Source: JBBKXP01 sp038323615 (GTDB lineage Bacteria > Pseudomonadota > Alphaproteobacteria > Rhodobacterales > Rhodobacteraceae). Taken from it: 49,772 bases of DNA. Positions 31,651 through 40,124 of this stretch are shown piece after piece. How positions within the stretch are numbered: position 1 is the first letter of the stretch; every line of letters starts with the position of its first letter. The stretch is taken from assembly GCA_038323615.1 (NCBI GenBank), contig JBBQHC010000009.1:1-49772 (forward strand), read 5' to 3'. Made by a program: the position numbers and the translations under genes. The notes under the pieces are model-generated. The model was not told the origin of the DNA. It made no database searches and worked only from the letters and a program-made list of their open reading frames with translations.

Positions 31651-33310
31651 TGGCCTTCTCCTCGCTGGGGTAAAGCAGGGCCTTGAACGGGTCGACGCCA
31701 AGGCGGCGGTAGGTTTGCAGAAACGTCTCATCAGGGGCGGTGCGCAGGTCGAGGTAACCCAGAACCAGCCGTTCGATGGCGGGCACAATGTCATCCGCCG
31801 AAAATCCCGGCCCCGCGCGTTCACCGATGATGGCGGTTTCAGTATGATCGCCACCAAGCGTGATCTGGTAGTTCTCCACTCCGGCGCGATCAAGACCCAG
31901 AATCCCGATATGTCCGACGTGGTGATGGCCGCAGGCATTGATGCAGCCGCTGATCTTGATCTTCAGCGGGCCGACATCGTGTTCCAGTTTCAGGTCGTCG
32001 AACCGGGTCGCGATCTCTTGTGCGATGGGAATGCTGCGGGCGGTCGCCAAGGCGCAGTAATCCATGCCGGGGCAGGCGATGATGTCGCTGATCAGGCCGA
32101 TATTGGCCGTCGCCAGATCGGCAGACCGCAACGCCTGATATAGTGCAGGCAAGTCCGACTTGTGGACATGCGGCAGGACGATGTTCTGTTCGTGGCTGAC
32201 CCGCAGTTCGGCGTGACCATAGCGTTCTGCAAGGCCGGCCATGACACGCATCTGGTCGCTGGTCGCATCGCCGGGGGTCGCCCCGTGTTTCTTGAGCGAG
32301 ATCGACACAATGGCATAGCCCGGCGCGCGGTGGGCGCTAAGGTTGGTATCGGCCCAGGACCGGAACGCAGGGTTGGCCAGTCGGGCGGCATCAAAGGCAT
32401 CCGTCGATTTGGTCACAAAGGCCGGAGGCGCAAAGGAATGTTCGATTTGTGCAAGATACTGCCGGTCTATGCCACTAAAGCCGCTGCGAATTATTGCAAA
32501 ACGTTCATCGACCAAACGGCGGATCTCGTCAATGCCATGTTCATGAACCGTAATCTTGATCCGCGATTTATACTTGTTGTCGCGCCGTCCCAGGAGATTC
32601 CATACGCTGACGATCGCTTCGACATAGGGCAACAGGTCGGCCTGCGGCACGAAATCGGCGATCACTTTTCCGATCATCGGGGTGCGGCCCAGACCGCCGC
32701 CGACGATCACTTCGAACCCGGCATCACCGGTGTCGTTGCGGACCATCCGCAGGCCGATATCGTGGGCGCGGGTGACGGCACGGTCGTTGGGCGAACCGGT
32801 CACGGCGATCTTGAATTTGCGTGGCAGGAACTGAAATTCGGGGTGATCGGTGGACCATTGGCGCAGCAATTCTGCGACCGGCCGCGGATCGGCGATTTCA
32901 TCCGCCGCTGCACCGGCGAAATGGTCCGCCGTCACATTGCGGATCGTGTTTCCCGAGGTCTGGATCGCGTGCATTTCGACATCTGCCAGGGCGGCCAGAA
33001 TCTCGGGCACGTCTTTCAGGTCAGGCCAGTTGAACTGGATGTTCTGCCGGGTGGTGAAGTGGCCATAGCCCTTGTCCCACGTGTCCGCGATCATCGCCAG
33101 TTGGCGCATCTGGGTTGGGTTCAGCGTGCCATATGGGACCGCGACGCGCAGCATGTAGGCGTGCAGTTGCAGATAAAGGCCGTTCATCAGGCGCAGCGGG
33201 CGAAATTCATCCTCGGTCAGCGAACCATCGATCCGCCGTGCCACCTGCCCGGCGAATTGGGCGACGCGTTCACGAACAAAACCTTCATCGAAATCATTGT
33301 AACGATACAT
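31640..33310 (-). CDS. cysI: Sulfite reductase hemoprotein (nitrite/sulfite reductase family)
   Basis: Six-electron reduction of sulfite to sulfide, cytosolic, 556 residues. Two ferredoxin-like/siroheme repeats are visible; the coupled siroheme-[4Fe-4S] centre has its cysteines in CPGMDYC and GCINACGHHH, with canonical C-x5-C and C-x3-C spacing. The N-terminal 'GHFTTRQNIQFNWPDLKDVP' block binds siroheme. No CysJ flavoprotein accompanies it, so ferredoxin is the likely donor. It starts 3 bases after DUF2849 and overlaps cysH. Confidence 0.94.
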   Translation of the reverse strand: MYRYNDFDEGFVRERVAQFAGQVARRIDGSLTEDEFRPLRLMNGLYLQLHAYMLRVAVPYGTLNPTQMRQLAMIADTWDKGYGHFTTRQNIQFNWPDLKDVPEILAALADVEMHAIQTSGNTIRNVTADHFAGAAADEIADPRPVAELLRQWSTDHPEFQFLPRKFKIAVTGSPNDRAVTRAHDIGLRMVRNDTGDAGFEVIVGGGLGRTPMIGKVIADFVPQADLLPYVEAIVSVWNLLGRRDNKYKSRIKITVHEHGIDEIRRLVDERFAIIRSGFSGIDRQYLAQIEHSFAPPAFVTKSTDAFDAARLANPAFRSWADTNLSAHRAPGYAIVSISLKKHGATPGDATSDQMRVMAGLAERYGHAELRVSHEQNIVLPHVHKSDLPALYQALRSADLATANIGLISDIIACPGMDYCALATARSIPIAQEIATRFDDLKLEHDVGPLKIKISGCINACGHHHVGHIGILGLDRAGVENYQITLGGDHTETAIIGERAGPGFSADDIVPAIERLVLGYLDLRTAPDETFLQTYRRLGVDPFKALLYPSEEKANAA

Positions 33311-33313
33311 ATT

Positions 33314-33613
33314 TCAGACCTCGACCTGTTTGCCGTGTGGATAATTCGACGGGCCGCGGGTGCGGAACGCCTCGCGGAAATGGACCGGCTCGGGGCCGTT
33401 CTTGCCCATCCTGGCGTCTACCAGATAGACCCCGACGACCTCGCCCGAGCGGCGTTGCGCGTCGATCAGGCGGATGTCGGCGTGGGCCTCGTCGTCGATC
33501 AGCTCGGCCTCTGTCATGATCCGCGTCCAGCGGTCGTCGGCGGTCAGCCAGACCGCATCGCCTTCGATCAGCGCGTTGCCGGTGATGACTTTGGGGGTAT
33601 AGGCACGGCTCAT
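33314..33613 (-). CDS. DUF2849 family protein
   Basis: A 99-residue protein of DUF2849, found in alphaproteobacterial sulfite reductase operons between cysG and cysI; function unknown. Recognisable parts: YTPKVITGNALIEGDAVWLT, 'VVGVYLVDARMGKNGPEPVH' and FREAFRTRGPSNY. It overlaps the cysG stop region by 4 bases (33610-33613) and ends 3 bases before cysI, so translation is coupled on both sides. Confidence 0.9.
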   Translation of the reverse strand: MSRAYTPKVITGNALIEGDAVWLTADDRWTRIMTEAELIDDEAHADIRLIDAQRRSGEVVGVYLVDARMGKNGPEPVHFREAFRTRGPSNYPHGKQVEV

Positions 33614-35001
33614 TGGATGGCCTCCTTGATTTGCGGTTTTGCAGCCAGTGCCGCCGCATCGCGGGGCGCCAGCCCGTAAAAGGTGATGACGGGGCCGCCA
33701 AGGGCGGCGCGGGTCAGTGTAGGTTCCAACTGTGACAGGCATGTTGCAATCACACGGGAATTCGGGCGCGAGGCGTTTTCGATCAGCGTCACCGGGGTCG
33801 CCGGATCGGCCCCGTGCATCAGCAGGCGGCCCTGGACAAAGCGTGCGGTCTTTTTGCCCATGTAGATCGCGGCGACTTCGCCGGGGGCGGCCAGTGTGCG
33901 CCAGTCGTGTTCGGCAAAGCCGCGGGTGTCATGCCCGGTCAGGAACCGCACCGAAGAATTGCGCCCGCGTTTTGTCAGGCTTTGACCGATCTGCGCCACG
34001 GCGGCACTGGCGGCGGTAATGCCGGGGACGATCGACCATGCGATGTCGGCGGCGTCGAGCGCGTCAATTTCCTCGTCCAGCCGCCCGAACACGGTCGGAT
34101 CGCCGGCCTTGAGGCGCACCACCTGACGCCCTTTGGCGGCATGGGCGACCATCATGGCGTTGATGTCGTCTTGCGCGGTGGCAGCGCCAAACCCTTCTTT
34201 CCCGGCGTCGATCAGGATCGCCTCGCGCCGCGCCAGTTCAAGGATTTCGGGGGCGACCAGGCGGTCGTGGATAACCACATCAGCAGCATCGAGCGCCTTG
34301 CGCACCTTCAATGTCAGCAGATCGGGGTCGCCGGGGCCGGCGCCGACAAGGGCGACGTGGCCCGCCTTTGGGCTGTCCATGACGTGCCGGTCGAGCAGTT
34401 CAGCAAGAGTTTCATCGACATGGCCATCGACGAGCGCCTGCGGACCCGCGCCGAAATAGTAGTCGGCCCAGAAGTCCCGCCGCTTGCGCCCCAGCGGCAG
34501 CACGTCGGCGGCGTGTCGAAACGTCTTGCCGATCTTGGCGAGCAGGCCCAGTTGCACCGGTAGCCGCGCCTCGAGATCCGTCTTGATCGCGCGGGCCAAG
34601 ACCGGGGCGGCGCCTTCGGTGCCGATGGCAACGATGACCGGATCGCGGTCGACGATGGCGGGGGTGATGAAATCGCTGTCGTGCAGGTTATCGACGATGT
34701 TGACCAGCACGCCCGCCGCATGCGCCAGGGCCGCGCCGCGGGCGTCTTCGGCGGCGTTTTCGGTCGCGCCGTAGAACAGAGCGGCGTCTGTCAGATCGGC
34801 GGCGGTGACAGGGTGCGCGGACAGCGTCAGCTTGCCCTCGGCGGCCCAGCGGTGAATTTCGGGGGCAGCGTCAGGCGCAAAGACGGCGATGCGGGCCTCG
34901 GTCTTGACCAGCAGGCGCAGTTTGGCGAGCGCGGCCTCGGCCCCGCCAGCGACGACGATCCGCCGGTCGGCGACATTTAGGAAGATGGGGAAGTGCTGCA
35001 T
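33610..35001 (-). CDS. cysG: Siroheme synthase CysG (trifunctional)
   Basis: Makes siroheme for sulfite reductase: uroporphyrinogen-III C-methylation, precorrin-2 dehydrogenation and ferrochelation in one chain. 463 residues from the ATG at 35001 (E. coli 457). N-terminal dehydrogenase/chelatase domain (1-205) begins MQHFPIFLNVADRRIVVAGG; C-terminal methyltransferase (about 218-455) has VALVGAGPGDPDLLTLKV, RLKAGDPTVFGRLDEE, and VPGITAASAA. First gene of the operon and divergent from an Lrp-type regulator across 137 bases. Confidence 0.96.
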   Translation of the reverse strand: MQHFPIFLNVADRRIVVAGGAEAALAKLRLLVKTEARIAVFAPDAAPEIHRWAAEGKLTLSAHPVTAADLTDAALFYGATENAAEDARGAALAHAAGVLVNIVDNLHDSDFITPAIVDRDPVIVAIGTEGAAPVLARAIKTDLEARLPVQLGLLAKIGKTFRHAADVLPLGRKRRDFWADYYFGAGPQALVDGHVDETLAELLDRHVMDSPKAGHVALVGAGPGDPDLLTLKVRKALDAADVVIHDRLVAPEILELARREAILIDAGKEGFGAATAQDDINAMMVAHAAKGRQVVRLKAGDPTVFGRLDEEIDALDAADIAWSIVPGITAASAAVAQIGQSLTKRGRNSSVRFLTGHDTRGFAEHDWRTLAAPGEVAAIYMGKKTARFVQGRLLMHGADPATPVTLIENASRPNSRVIATCLSQLEPTLTRAALGGPVITFYGLAPRDAAALAAKPQIKEAIQ

Positions 35002-35033
35002 GATCCGGGCCTTTGATGTCTTGCCTCCAATAT

Positions 35034-35092
35034 AGAACAATATTCTGGTTTTTGACCATTGCGGCGCGTCGATAAGGACGTATGTTCTGGTT
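35034..35092. promoter_or_regulatory. Candidate operator between cysG and the Lrp-type gene
   Basis: The 137-base divergent region holds an inverted repeat AGAA-CAATA-TTCT (35034-35046) inside an A/T-rich patch and a direct repeat TTCTGGTT (35043-35050 and 35085-35092), 42 bases apart, roughly four helical turns. Such spacing fits a multimeric Lrp-type regulator. It lies 33-91 bases before the cysG start. Confidence 0.4.
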
Positions 35093-35138
35093 GAGGCGTC
35101 GTTTGGGCCGCCTGTCCTGCAAATCGGGGGAAACCGGA

Positions 35139-35600
35139 ATGGCATTGCGGATCGACGAGACGGATCGGAAAATCCTTGCGGCGCTGCAACGTGATGCGGC
35201 GCAGTCGCTTGACGATATCGCCCGCGATATCGGGTCGTCCAAGACCCCGGTGTGGAACCGGATTCGCAAAATGCGCGCGGCCGGGATCATCGGTGCGCAG
35301 ACTGTGCAGCTTGATGCCGAGGCGCTGGGGTTCGAGGCCTGTTTCTTTGTCCTGATCCGCACATCCGAACACGAGGCCGCGTGGCAAAAGAAATTCCTCA
35401 AGGCCTTGCAGGACCGCCCCGAAGTGCAAGAGGCGCACCGTCTTGCGGGCGATATCGATTACATCCTCAAGGTTCGCGTCAAGAACGCCCGCGCCTATGA
35501 CGCCTTCTATCAGGCCCTGATATCCGAGGTGAGGGTGCATAACGTCACCGCCCTGCTGTCGATGGAAGAGATCAAATCGACGACGGCGCTGCCGTTGTAA
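35139..35600 (+). CDS. Lrp/AsnC family regulator of the cys operon (probable)
   Basis: A 153-residue regulator with an N-terminal winged helix (about 4-52: 'LRIDETDRKILAALQRDAAQ', recognition helix in 'SSKTPVWNRIRKMRAAGIIG') and a C-terminal RAM ligand domain (about 68-148, 'EVQEAHRLAGDIDYILKVRV'). The ATG at 35139 directly precedes the family N-terminus; the frame is open from 35082. It diverges from the sulfate assimilation operon, so it probably controls it; the effector could be cysteine or another sulfur compound (inference). Confidence 0.92.
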   Translation: MALRIDETDRKILAALQRDAAQSLDDIARDIGSSKTPVWNRIRKMRAAGIIGAQTVQLDAEALGFEACFFVLIRTSEHEAAWQKKFLKALQDRPEVQEAHRLAGDIDYILKVRVKNARAYDAFYQALISEVRVHNVTALLSMEEIKSTTALPL

Positions 35601-35604
35601 CTAA

Positions 35605-35663
35605 GAGGGGCGCTGCCCCCGTCCCGTTCCGGGACTCCCCCGGAGTTTCAGTGATCAAAGAAG
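35605..35663 (+). repeat. Dispersed intergenic repeat, copy 2, with double hairpin
   Basis: Located between convergent stops (Lrp-type gene and P450). It holds hairpin GGGGC-GCT-GCCCC (35607-35619), hairpin GTCCCG-TTC-CGGGAC (35621-35635), then CTCCCCCGGAGT and a degenerate end GTGATCAAAGAAG. The order of parts matches copy 1 at 1795-1850 read on its minus strand. The hairpins may end both transcripts. Confidence 0.7.
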
Positions 35664-35667
35664 CGGA

Positions 35668-36831
35668 TCAGTTCTTGATCATCAGGCGGTCGAGCCCGTG
35701 GAAGTGATAGACATCGGCGTAGGTTGGCGGGGCGACGATTTGCAGGCGGGGGCAACGGTCGAACAGCACCTTGAGCGCAATCAGCAGCTCCATCCGCGCC
35801 AGCGGCGCGCCAACGCAAAAATGGATGCCGCCGCCGAAACTGGTATTTGCGGGGCCTTTGCGGGCGGGATCAAAGCGGTTCGGGTGGGTATAGGCGGCGG
35901 GGTCGCGGTTGGCGGCACCCAGCAGGCAATGCACCTCGGCCCCGCGCGGGATCGTCTGGCCGAAAAGATCGATGTCTTCGCAGGACCAGCGGGTAAAGCT
36001 GTGCAGCGGCGGGTCGTAGCGGATCAGTTCTTCGACCACATCGGTGTCGATGGTGCGACAGTCGTTTTCGATCAGGCACTTCACCCCGTTGCCAAGGGTA
36101 TGCACCGTCGCCTCGTGTCCCGCATTCAGCAGCAGCATGCAGGTGCTGATCAATTCGTCGGCGCTGAGTTTTTCACCCGTCTGTTCGGCGGCGATCAATT
36201 CGCTGATCAGGTCGTCGCCGGGAAGTTGGCGTTTTGCGCTGATGTAACCCGTCAGGAACGCGCGAAACGCGATGGTCGCGGCCGTCGCCGCATCCTCAAT
36301 CGCCCTGGTCCGGCGGGCCTGATACATCGCCACCATCGCGTTGGACCATGTCAACAGATCGTCGGCGCGGTGTTCGGGCACCCCCAACAGGCGGCAGATG
36401 ATGATGACCGGCAAGGGCCGCGCAAAGGCATCGAGCAGGTCGAAGGGGCCATCGGGAAAGCGGTCGATCAGGGCATGGCTGAGCGTTTCGATCTCGGGCC
36501 CCAGTCCGGCGATCCGACGCGAGGTAAAGGCCCGCAGGACCAGACCGCGCAGCCGGGTGTGCCGGGGCGGTTCGAGCTCCAGCATCGAATGGGCCTCGAT
36601 CGCATAGAACGGGGCCAGATGCGCGGGGATTGGCGTGGCCAGATCGGCGGGCACTTCGCGCCCGAAACGCCGATCCCGCAGGATCAGGCTGACCGCCCGG
36701 TGCGACACCGCGCAGATCTTGCCGTAGTCGGCCCAATGAAACAGATCGCCGCCCTGACGCGCGCGGTCATAGAACCCGTAGGGGTTCTGCACAAAGGCCG
36801 GATCGGTCGGGGATTGGGTCAGGGTCAGCAT
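35668..36831 (-). CDS. Cytochrome P450 (bacterial class I type)
   Basis: A 387-residue soluble monooxygenase. Heme loop FGGGIHFCVGAPLARME with ligand Cys339; ExxR as Glu268-Arg271 (EELIRYDPP); C-helix 'MLELEPPRHTRLRGLVLRAF'. The I-helix reads NAGHEATVH: acid Glu240 is present but the usual next Thr is Ala241, with Thr one place later. P450 EryF has a similar Ala and relies on the substrate for proton delivery. No ferredoxin partner is adjacent; Fpr at 29538 could serve. Substrate unknown. It diverges from dctB with 69 bases between starts. Confidence 0.94.
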   Translation of the reverse strand: MLTLTQSPTDPAFVQNPYGFYDRARQGGDLFHWADYGKICAVSHRAVSLILRDRRFGREVPADLATPIPAHLAPFYAIEAHSMLELEPPRHTRLRGLVLRAFTSRRIAGLGPEIETLSHALIDRFPDGPFDLLDAFARPLPVIIICRLLGVPEHRADDLLTWSNAMVAMYQARRTRAIEDAATAATIAFRAFLTGYISAKRQLPGDDLISELIAAEQTGEKLSADELISTCMLLLNAGHEATVHTLGNGVKCLIENDCRTIDTDVVEELIRYDPPLHSFTRWSCEDIDLFGQTIPRGAEVHCLLGAANRDPAAYTHPNRFDPARKGPANTSFGGGIHFCVGAPLARMELLIALKVLFDRCPRLQIVAPPTYADVYHFHGLDRLMIKN

Positions 36832-36900
36832 GGGGCAGGTGTGCCAACGGCCTCTGGCCTTTGCAAGCCGTGCTTTCTAGGGTGAGGGGAGGGAGGGTCC

Positions 36901-38667
36901 ATGCGCCACCGTATCGCCATCGTGCTGGCCTATCTGGCCTTTGTCGCTGCCTTGGCGGGGGGCGTGTGGTGGGTCGCAATGGGCACCGCGCAGGATCAAT
37001 TGGCGCGGCGTGGCGAGGCTGATCTGGCGCTGGCCGCAGACCGCCTGACCAACGCCTTGCAGCGATACCGCCAACTGGCGGTGGTGATGGCTGATCACCC
37101 AGATATGGCCCCGCTGCTGAACGGGCAGGGTGACGCGGCCCGCGCCCGTGCAATGCTGGTCCGAATGGCGGATCAGACCGGGGCGATGGATATTCTGCTG
37201 GTCGATGCGGCGGGGCGCGAGGTTGTCGCGGCCAGCGATACGCCACCGTCAGATCACGCGGGTCAACCGGCACTGACCCGCGCCTTGCAAGGGGCGTTGG
37301 GCGTCGATCATCAGCTTGACCCGCGCTATGGGCGGCGCGGGTTCACCTTTGCCGCGCCGATCTTTTCCACTGCCGGCCCGGTGATCGGTGCCCTGATCGT
37401 CATCGCCGACGCCGAAGCGGTCGAGGCGGCGTGGCGCGGCGACAACCCGGCGGTGTTCTTTACCGACGATCTGGGCGTCGTCTATCTGACCAACCGCAGC
37501 GAATTGCTGTTTCGCAGTCGCAGCGGCGATTCCGTTCGCGCCACTGCCAGTAACCGCTACCTTGCCGGGCAGGTCGCCCCCTTTGTCGGCCATACGCAAA
37601 GCCATCCTTTTGGGCACGACATCTGGCAGGTCGACGGCGGCCGCTATCTGCCGCGCACCGCTTTGCATCTGACCCGCGACATCCCGGTCATCGGCATGAC
37701 CGGCGAGGCGCTGCTGGACATCGCCCCGGCCCGCCAGATCGCCCGGTTGCAGGCAGCAGTCACGGCGGCCTTATGTCTGGCATTCGGGGCGCTGCTGTTT
37801 CTGGCAACCGAGCGGCGGCGCACGTTGGCGCTGGCCAATCAGCGGCTTGAGGCGCGGGTGGCCGACCGCACCGCCGACCTGTCGGCGCTGAACGTCGATC
37901 TGCGCCGCGAAGTGGCCGAGCGGACGGACGCCGAGGCGCGGCTGAAACGTGCGCAGGCCGATCTGGTGCAAGCGGGCAAACTGTCGGCGCTGGGCCAGAT
38001 GTCGGCCGGGATCAGTCATGAATTGAACCAGCCACTGACCGCGATCCGGTCGTTTGCGCAGAACGGGCAGGGGTTTCTTGCCCGCGGCAAACCCGAGGTG
38101 GCGGCGCAGAATTTGGGCCGGATCGCCGAACTGGCCGACCGGATGGCGCGGATCATCCGCAACCTGCGCGCCTTTGCCCGGCAGGAAAGCGTGCCCTTGG
38201 GAGATGTCGATCTGGTTGCCGTGGTGGGCGTCGTGCTGGAACTGGCAGCGCCGCGTCTGCGCGAGGCGGGTGTGGCGGTGAACTGGCAGGCCCCGTCGGC
38301 CCCGGTCATCGTGCGGGCGGGCGAGGTGCGGTTGCAGCAGGTGATCCTGAACCTGATCACCAATGCCGCCGATGCGATGGCCGGGGCCGACCCACGCCGC
38401 ATCGACATCACGCTGGATCAGGCGGGGCCGCGGATTGTCCTGTCCGTGCGCGATACCGGCCCCGGCATTGCCGAACCGGATCGCATTTTCGACCCCTTCT
38501 ATACCACCAAGGCGGTCAGCGCCGACGAAGGTATGGGCCTTGGCCTGTCGATCTCCTATGGCCTTGTGCAAAGTTTCGGCGGCGCGATCCGGGGTCGCAA
38601 TCACCCGGACGGCGGCGCGGTGTTCACCGTCGAACTGGACGCCGTACGCGCCCGGGTGGCGGCATGA
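36901..38667 (+). CDS. dctB: C4-dicarboxylate sensor histidine kinase DctB
   Basis: A 588-residue kinase: membrane helix 1 (about 7-27), periplasmic double-PAS (dCache-like) sensor (28-275), membrane helix 2 (about 283-303), coiled coil (304-355), HisKA with the acceptor His in 'SALGQMSAGISHELNQPLTA', and HATPase_c with N-box NLITNAADAM, G1 VRDTGPGI, and G2 GMGLGLSI. The architecture and HELNQPL H-box are those of DctB. ATG 36901 has GGGAGGGAGGG just upstream. It overlaps dctD by 4 bases and lies upstream of a DctPQM transporter, so it presumably senses C4-dicarboxylates. Confidence 0.92.
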   Translation: MRHRIAIVLAYLAFVAALAGGVWWVAMGTAQDQLARRGEADLALAADRLTNALQRYRQLAVVMADHPDMAPLLNGQGDAARARAMLVRMADQTGAMDILLVDAAGREVVAASDTPPSDHAGQPALTRALQGALGVDHQLDPRYGRRGFTFAAPIFSTAGPVIGALIVIADAEAVEAAWRGDNPAVFFTDDLGVVYLTNRSELLFRSRSGDSVRATASNRYLAGQVAPFVGHTQSHPFGHDIWQVDGGRYLPRTALHLTRDIPVIGMTGEALLDIAPARQIARLQAAVTAALCLAFGALLFLATERRRTLALANQRLEARVADRTADLSALNVDLRREVAERTDAEARLKRAQADLVQAGKLSALGQMSAGISHELNQPLTAIRSFAQNGQGFLARGKPEVAAQNLGRIAELADRMARIIRNLRAFARQESVPLGDVDLVAVVGVVLELAAPRLREAGVAVNWQAPSAPVIVRAGEVRLQQVILNLITNAADAMAGADPRRIDITLDQAGPRIVLSVRDTGPGIAEPDRIFDPFYTTKAVSADEGMGLGLSISYGLVQSFGGAIRGRNHPDGGAVFTVELDAVRARVAA

Positions 38668-39890
38668 CGCGGCGGGTTCTGCTGGTTGACGACGACAAGG
38701 CGGTGCGCGAGGCGCTGGGCCAGACGCTGGAGCTGGCCGACCTCGATCCGGTGCTGGCGGCGTCGTTCATCGAGGCCCGGGATCACTTGGATGCCCGGTT
38801 CGACGGCGTTGTCGTCACTGATATGCGGATGCCGGGGCGCGACGGGTTTCATCTGCTCGACCATGCCCGCGCCCTTGACCCTGACCTGCCGGTGATCCTG
38901 CTGACCGGCGAGGGCGACATTCCGATGGCGGTGCGGGCAATGGACGCGGGGGCGTTTCAGTTCCTGGAAAAACCCTGCGACCCTGCCGATTTTCTGGCCG
39001 TGGTGGAAAAGGCGCTGGCGCAACGTGCCGAAGTGTTGGCCGACCGGCGCCGACGCGAGGTGCGCGACAGCGGCGATGCGGCGTCGCGGATGCTGTTTGG
39101 CGACAGCGTTCTTGCGGTCGAATTGCGCGACCGGATCCGCACCGTCGCTCGTGCGAATGCCGAGGTGTTGGTGACCGGCGATACCGGCACCGGCACCCCC
39201 AAGGTGGCCGAGGTGATCCATCTGCTGTCGGCGGCTGCGCGACATCCGTTCGTGAAATCCGGGGGTGGTTCGCTGGATGTCGCTGGGCTTGACGTGGCGC
39301 TGGACGCTGCCGCCGCCGGGTCGCTGTATATTGACGAGGTGGCGGCGTTGCCCGGTGCTGTGCAATTCGCCCTGCTTGACCGGCTTGAGGTCGGAAGTGC
39401 GGCGCGGATCATTGCCGGAACGACCCGCGATCTGGGGGCCGAGGTCGCGGCAGGCCGGTTCAACGCCGACCTGTTCTATCGCCTGGACCTGATGCGCGTT
39501 CACATTCCCGCGCTGCGCGAACGGGCCGAGGATATTCCGGTGCTGTTCCGCCACTACGTCGCGCAGGCCTGTGAACAGGCGAACGTCGCCGAACCGCCGA
39601 TCACCCCTGCCGTGATTGCCCGGTTGATGGCGCAGGACTGGCCGGGGAACGCCCGCGCATTGATGAACGCGGCGATGCGGTTCGCGCTTGGGCTGACAGA
39701 CCCGGAACCCGACGCCGGACTGGGGCTGGCCGACCAGATGGCCGAGGTCGAACAATCTTTGCTGATCGCCGCCCTGCGCCGCAACGGCGGGAACGCGACG
39801 GCGACGGCGATGGCCCTGAAATTGCCGCGCAAGACATTCTATGACAAGTTGGCGCGCTACGGAATCAAGGCCGAAGACTATCGCACCTAG
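38664..39890 (+). CDS. dctD: DctD-like response regulator lacking GAFTGA and Walker A Lys
   Basis: A 408-residue NtrC-family regulator. The receiver is intact: acidic pocket Asp9-Asp11, phospho-acceptor Asp53 (VVTDMRMPGRDGF), Thr81, Lys103. The AAA+ domain is degenerate: Walker A reads GDTGTGTPK (172-180) with Thr178 where Lys belongs; the stretch from PFVKSG (195) to the Walker B GSLYIDEV (219) is only about 25 residues, about half the usual, and has no GAFTGA loop. The C-terminal Fis-type helix-turn-helix (about 365-404, 'LRRNGGNATATAMALKLPRK') is intact. It should bind DNA but cannot remodel sigma-54 in the normal way; R. capsulatus NtrC, also without GAFTGA, works with sigma-70 polymerase. 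Confidence 0.9.
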   Translation: MTRRVLLVDDDKAVREALGQTLELADLDPVLAASFIEARDHLDARFDGVVVTDMRMPGRDGFHLLDHARALDPDLPVILLTGEGDIPMAVRAMDAGAFQFLEKPCDPADFLAVVEKALAQRAEVLADRRRREVRDSGDAASRMLFGDSVLAVELRDRIRTVARANAEVLVTGDTGTGTPKVAEVIHLLSAAARHPFVKSGGGSLDVAGLDVALDAAAAGSLYIDEVAALPGAVQFALLDRLEVGSAARIIAGTTRDLGAEVAAGRFNADLFYRLDLMRVHIPALRERAEDIPVLFRHYVAQACEQANVAEPPITPAVIARLMAQDWPGNARALMNAAMRFALGLTDPEPDAGLGLADQMAEVEQSLLIAALRRNGGNATATAMALKLPRKTFYDKLARYGIKAEDYRT

Positions 39891-39897
39891 GCCCAGG

Positions 39898-39919
39898 ACT
39901 GTGCGGTTTTTCGCACAGT
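39898..39919. promoter_or_regulatory. Perfect palindrome, candidate DctD operator or terminator
   Basis: ACTGTGCG-GTTTTT-CGCACAGT: an 8-bp perfect inverted repeat eight bases after the dctD stop and 206 bases before dctP. There is no U-tract behind the stem, which weakens a terminator reading; the dyad and position suit an operator for the adjacent Fis-type regulator. Confidence 0.5.
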
Positions 39920-40124
39920 TAGCGTCAACGGGTGTGCGTCAGATCGCCCAAGGTGCAGCGCAGAGTTGATATGATCCATGTAGAGCGCGATCTAATATTC
40001 TGTAAACGATAGCATTTTCGACTTTGAACAATTTTCCTTGCCTGTGGCGACTGCATCCCGTCACATAAGCCAGCACGTTCCGGGAGGGAGCGTGCCCACG
40101 TCTCATAACCGGGAGGAGACCCCC

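Noticed and set aside
39891..40124. A sigma-54 promoter before dctP
   Set aside because: I searched for GG-N10-GC with TGGCAC/TTGC context and found no acceptable match, which agrees with the degenerate DctD.
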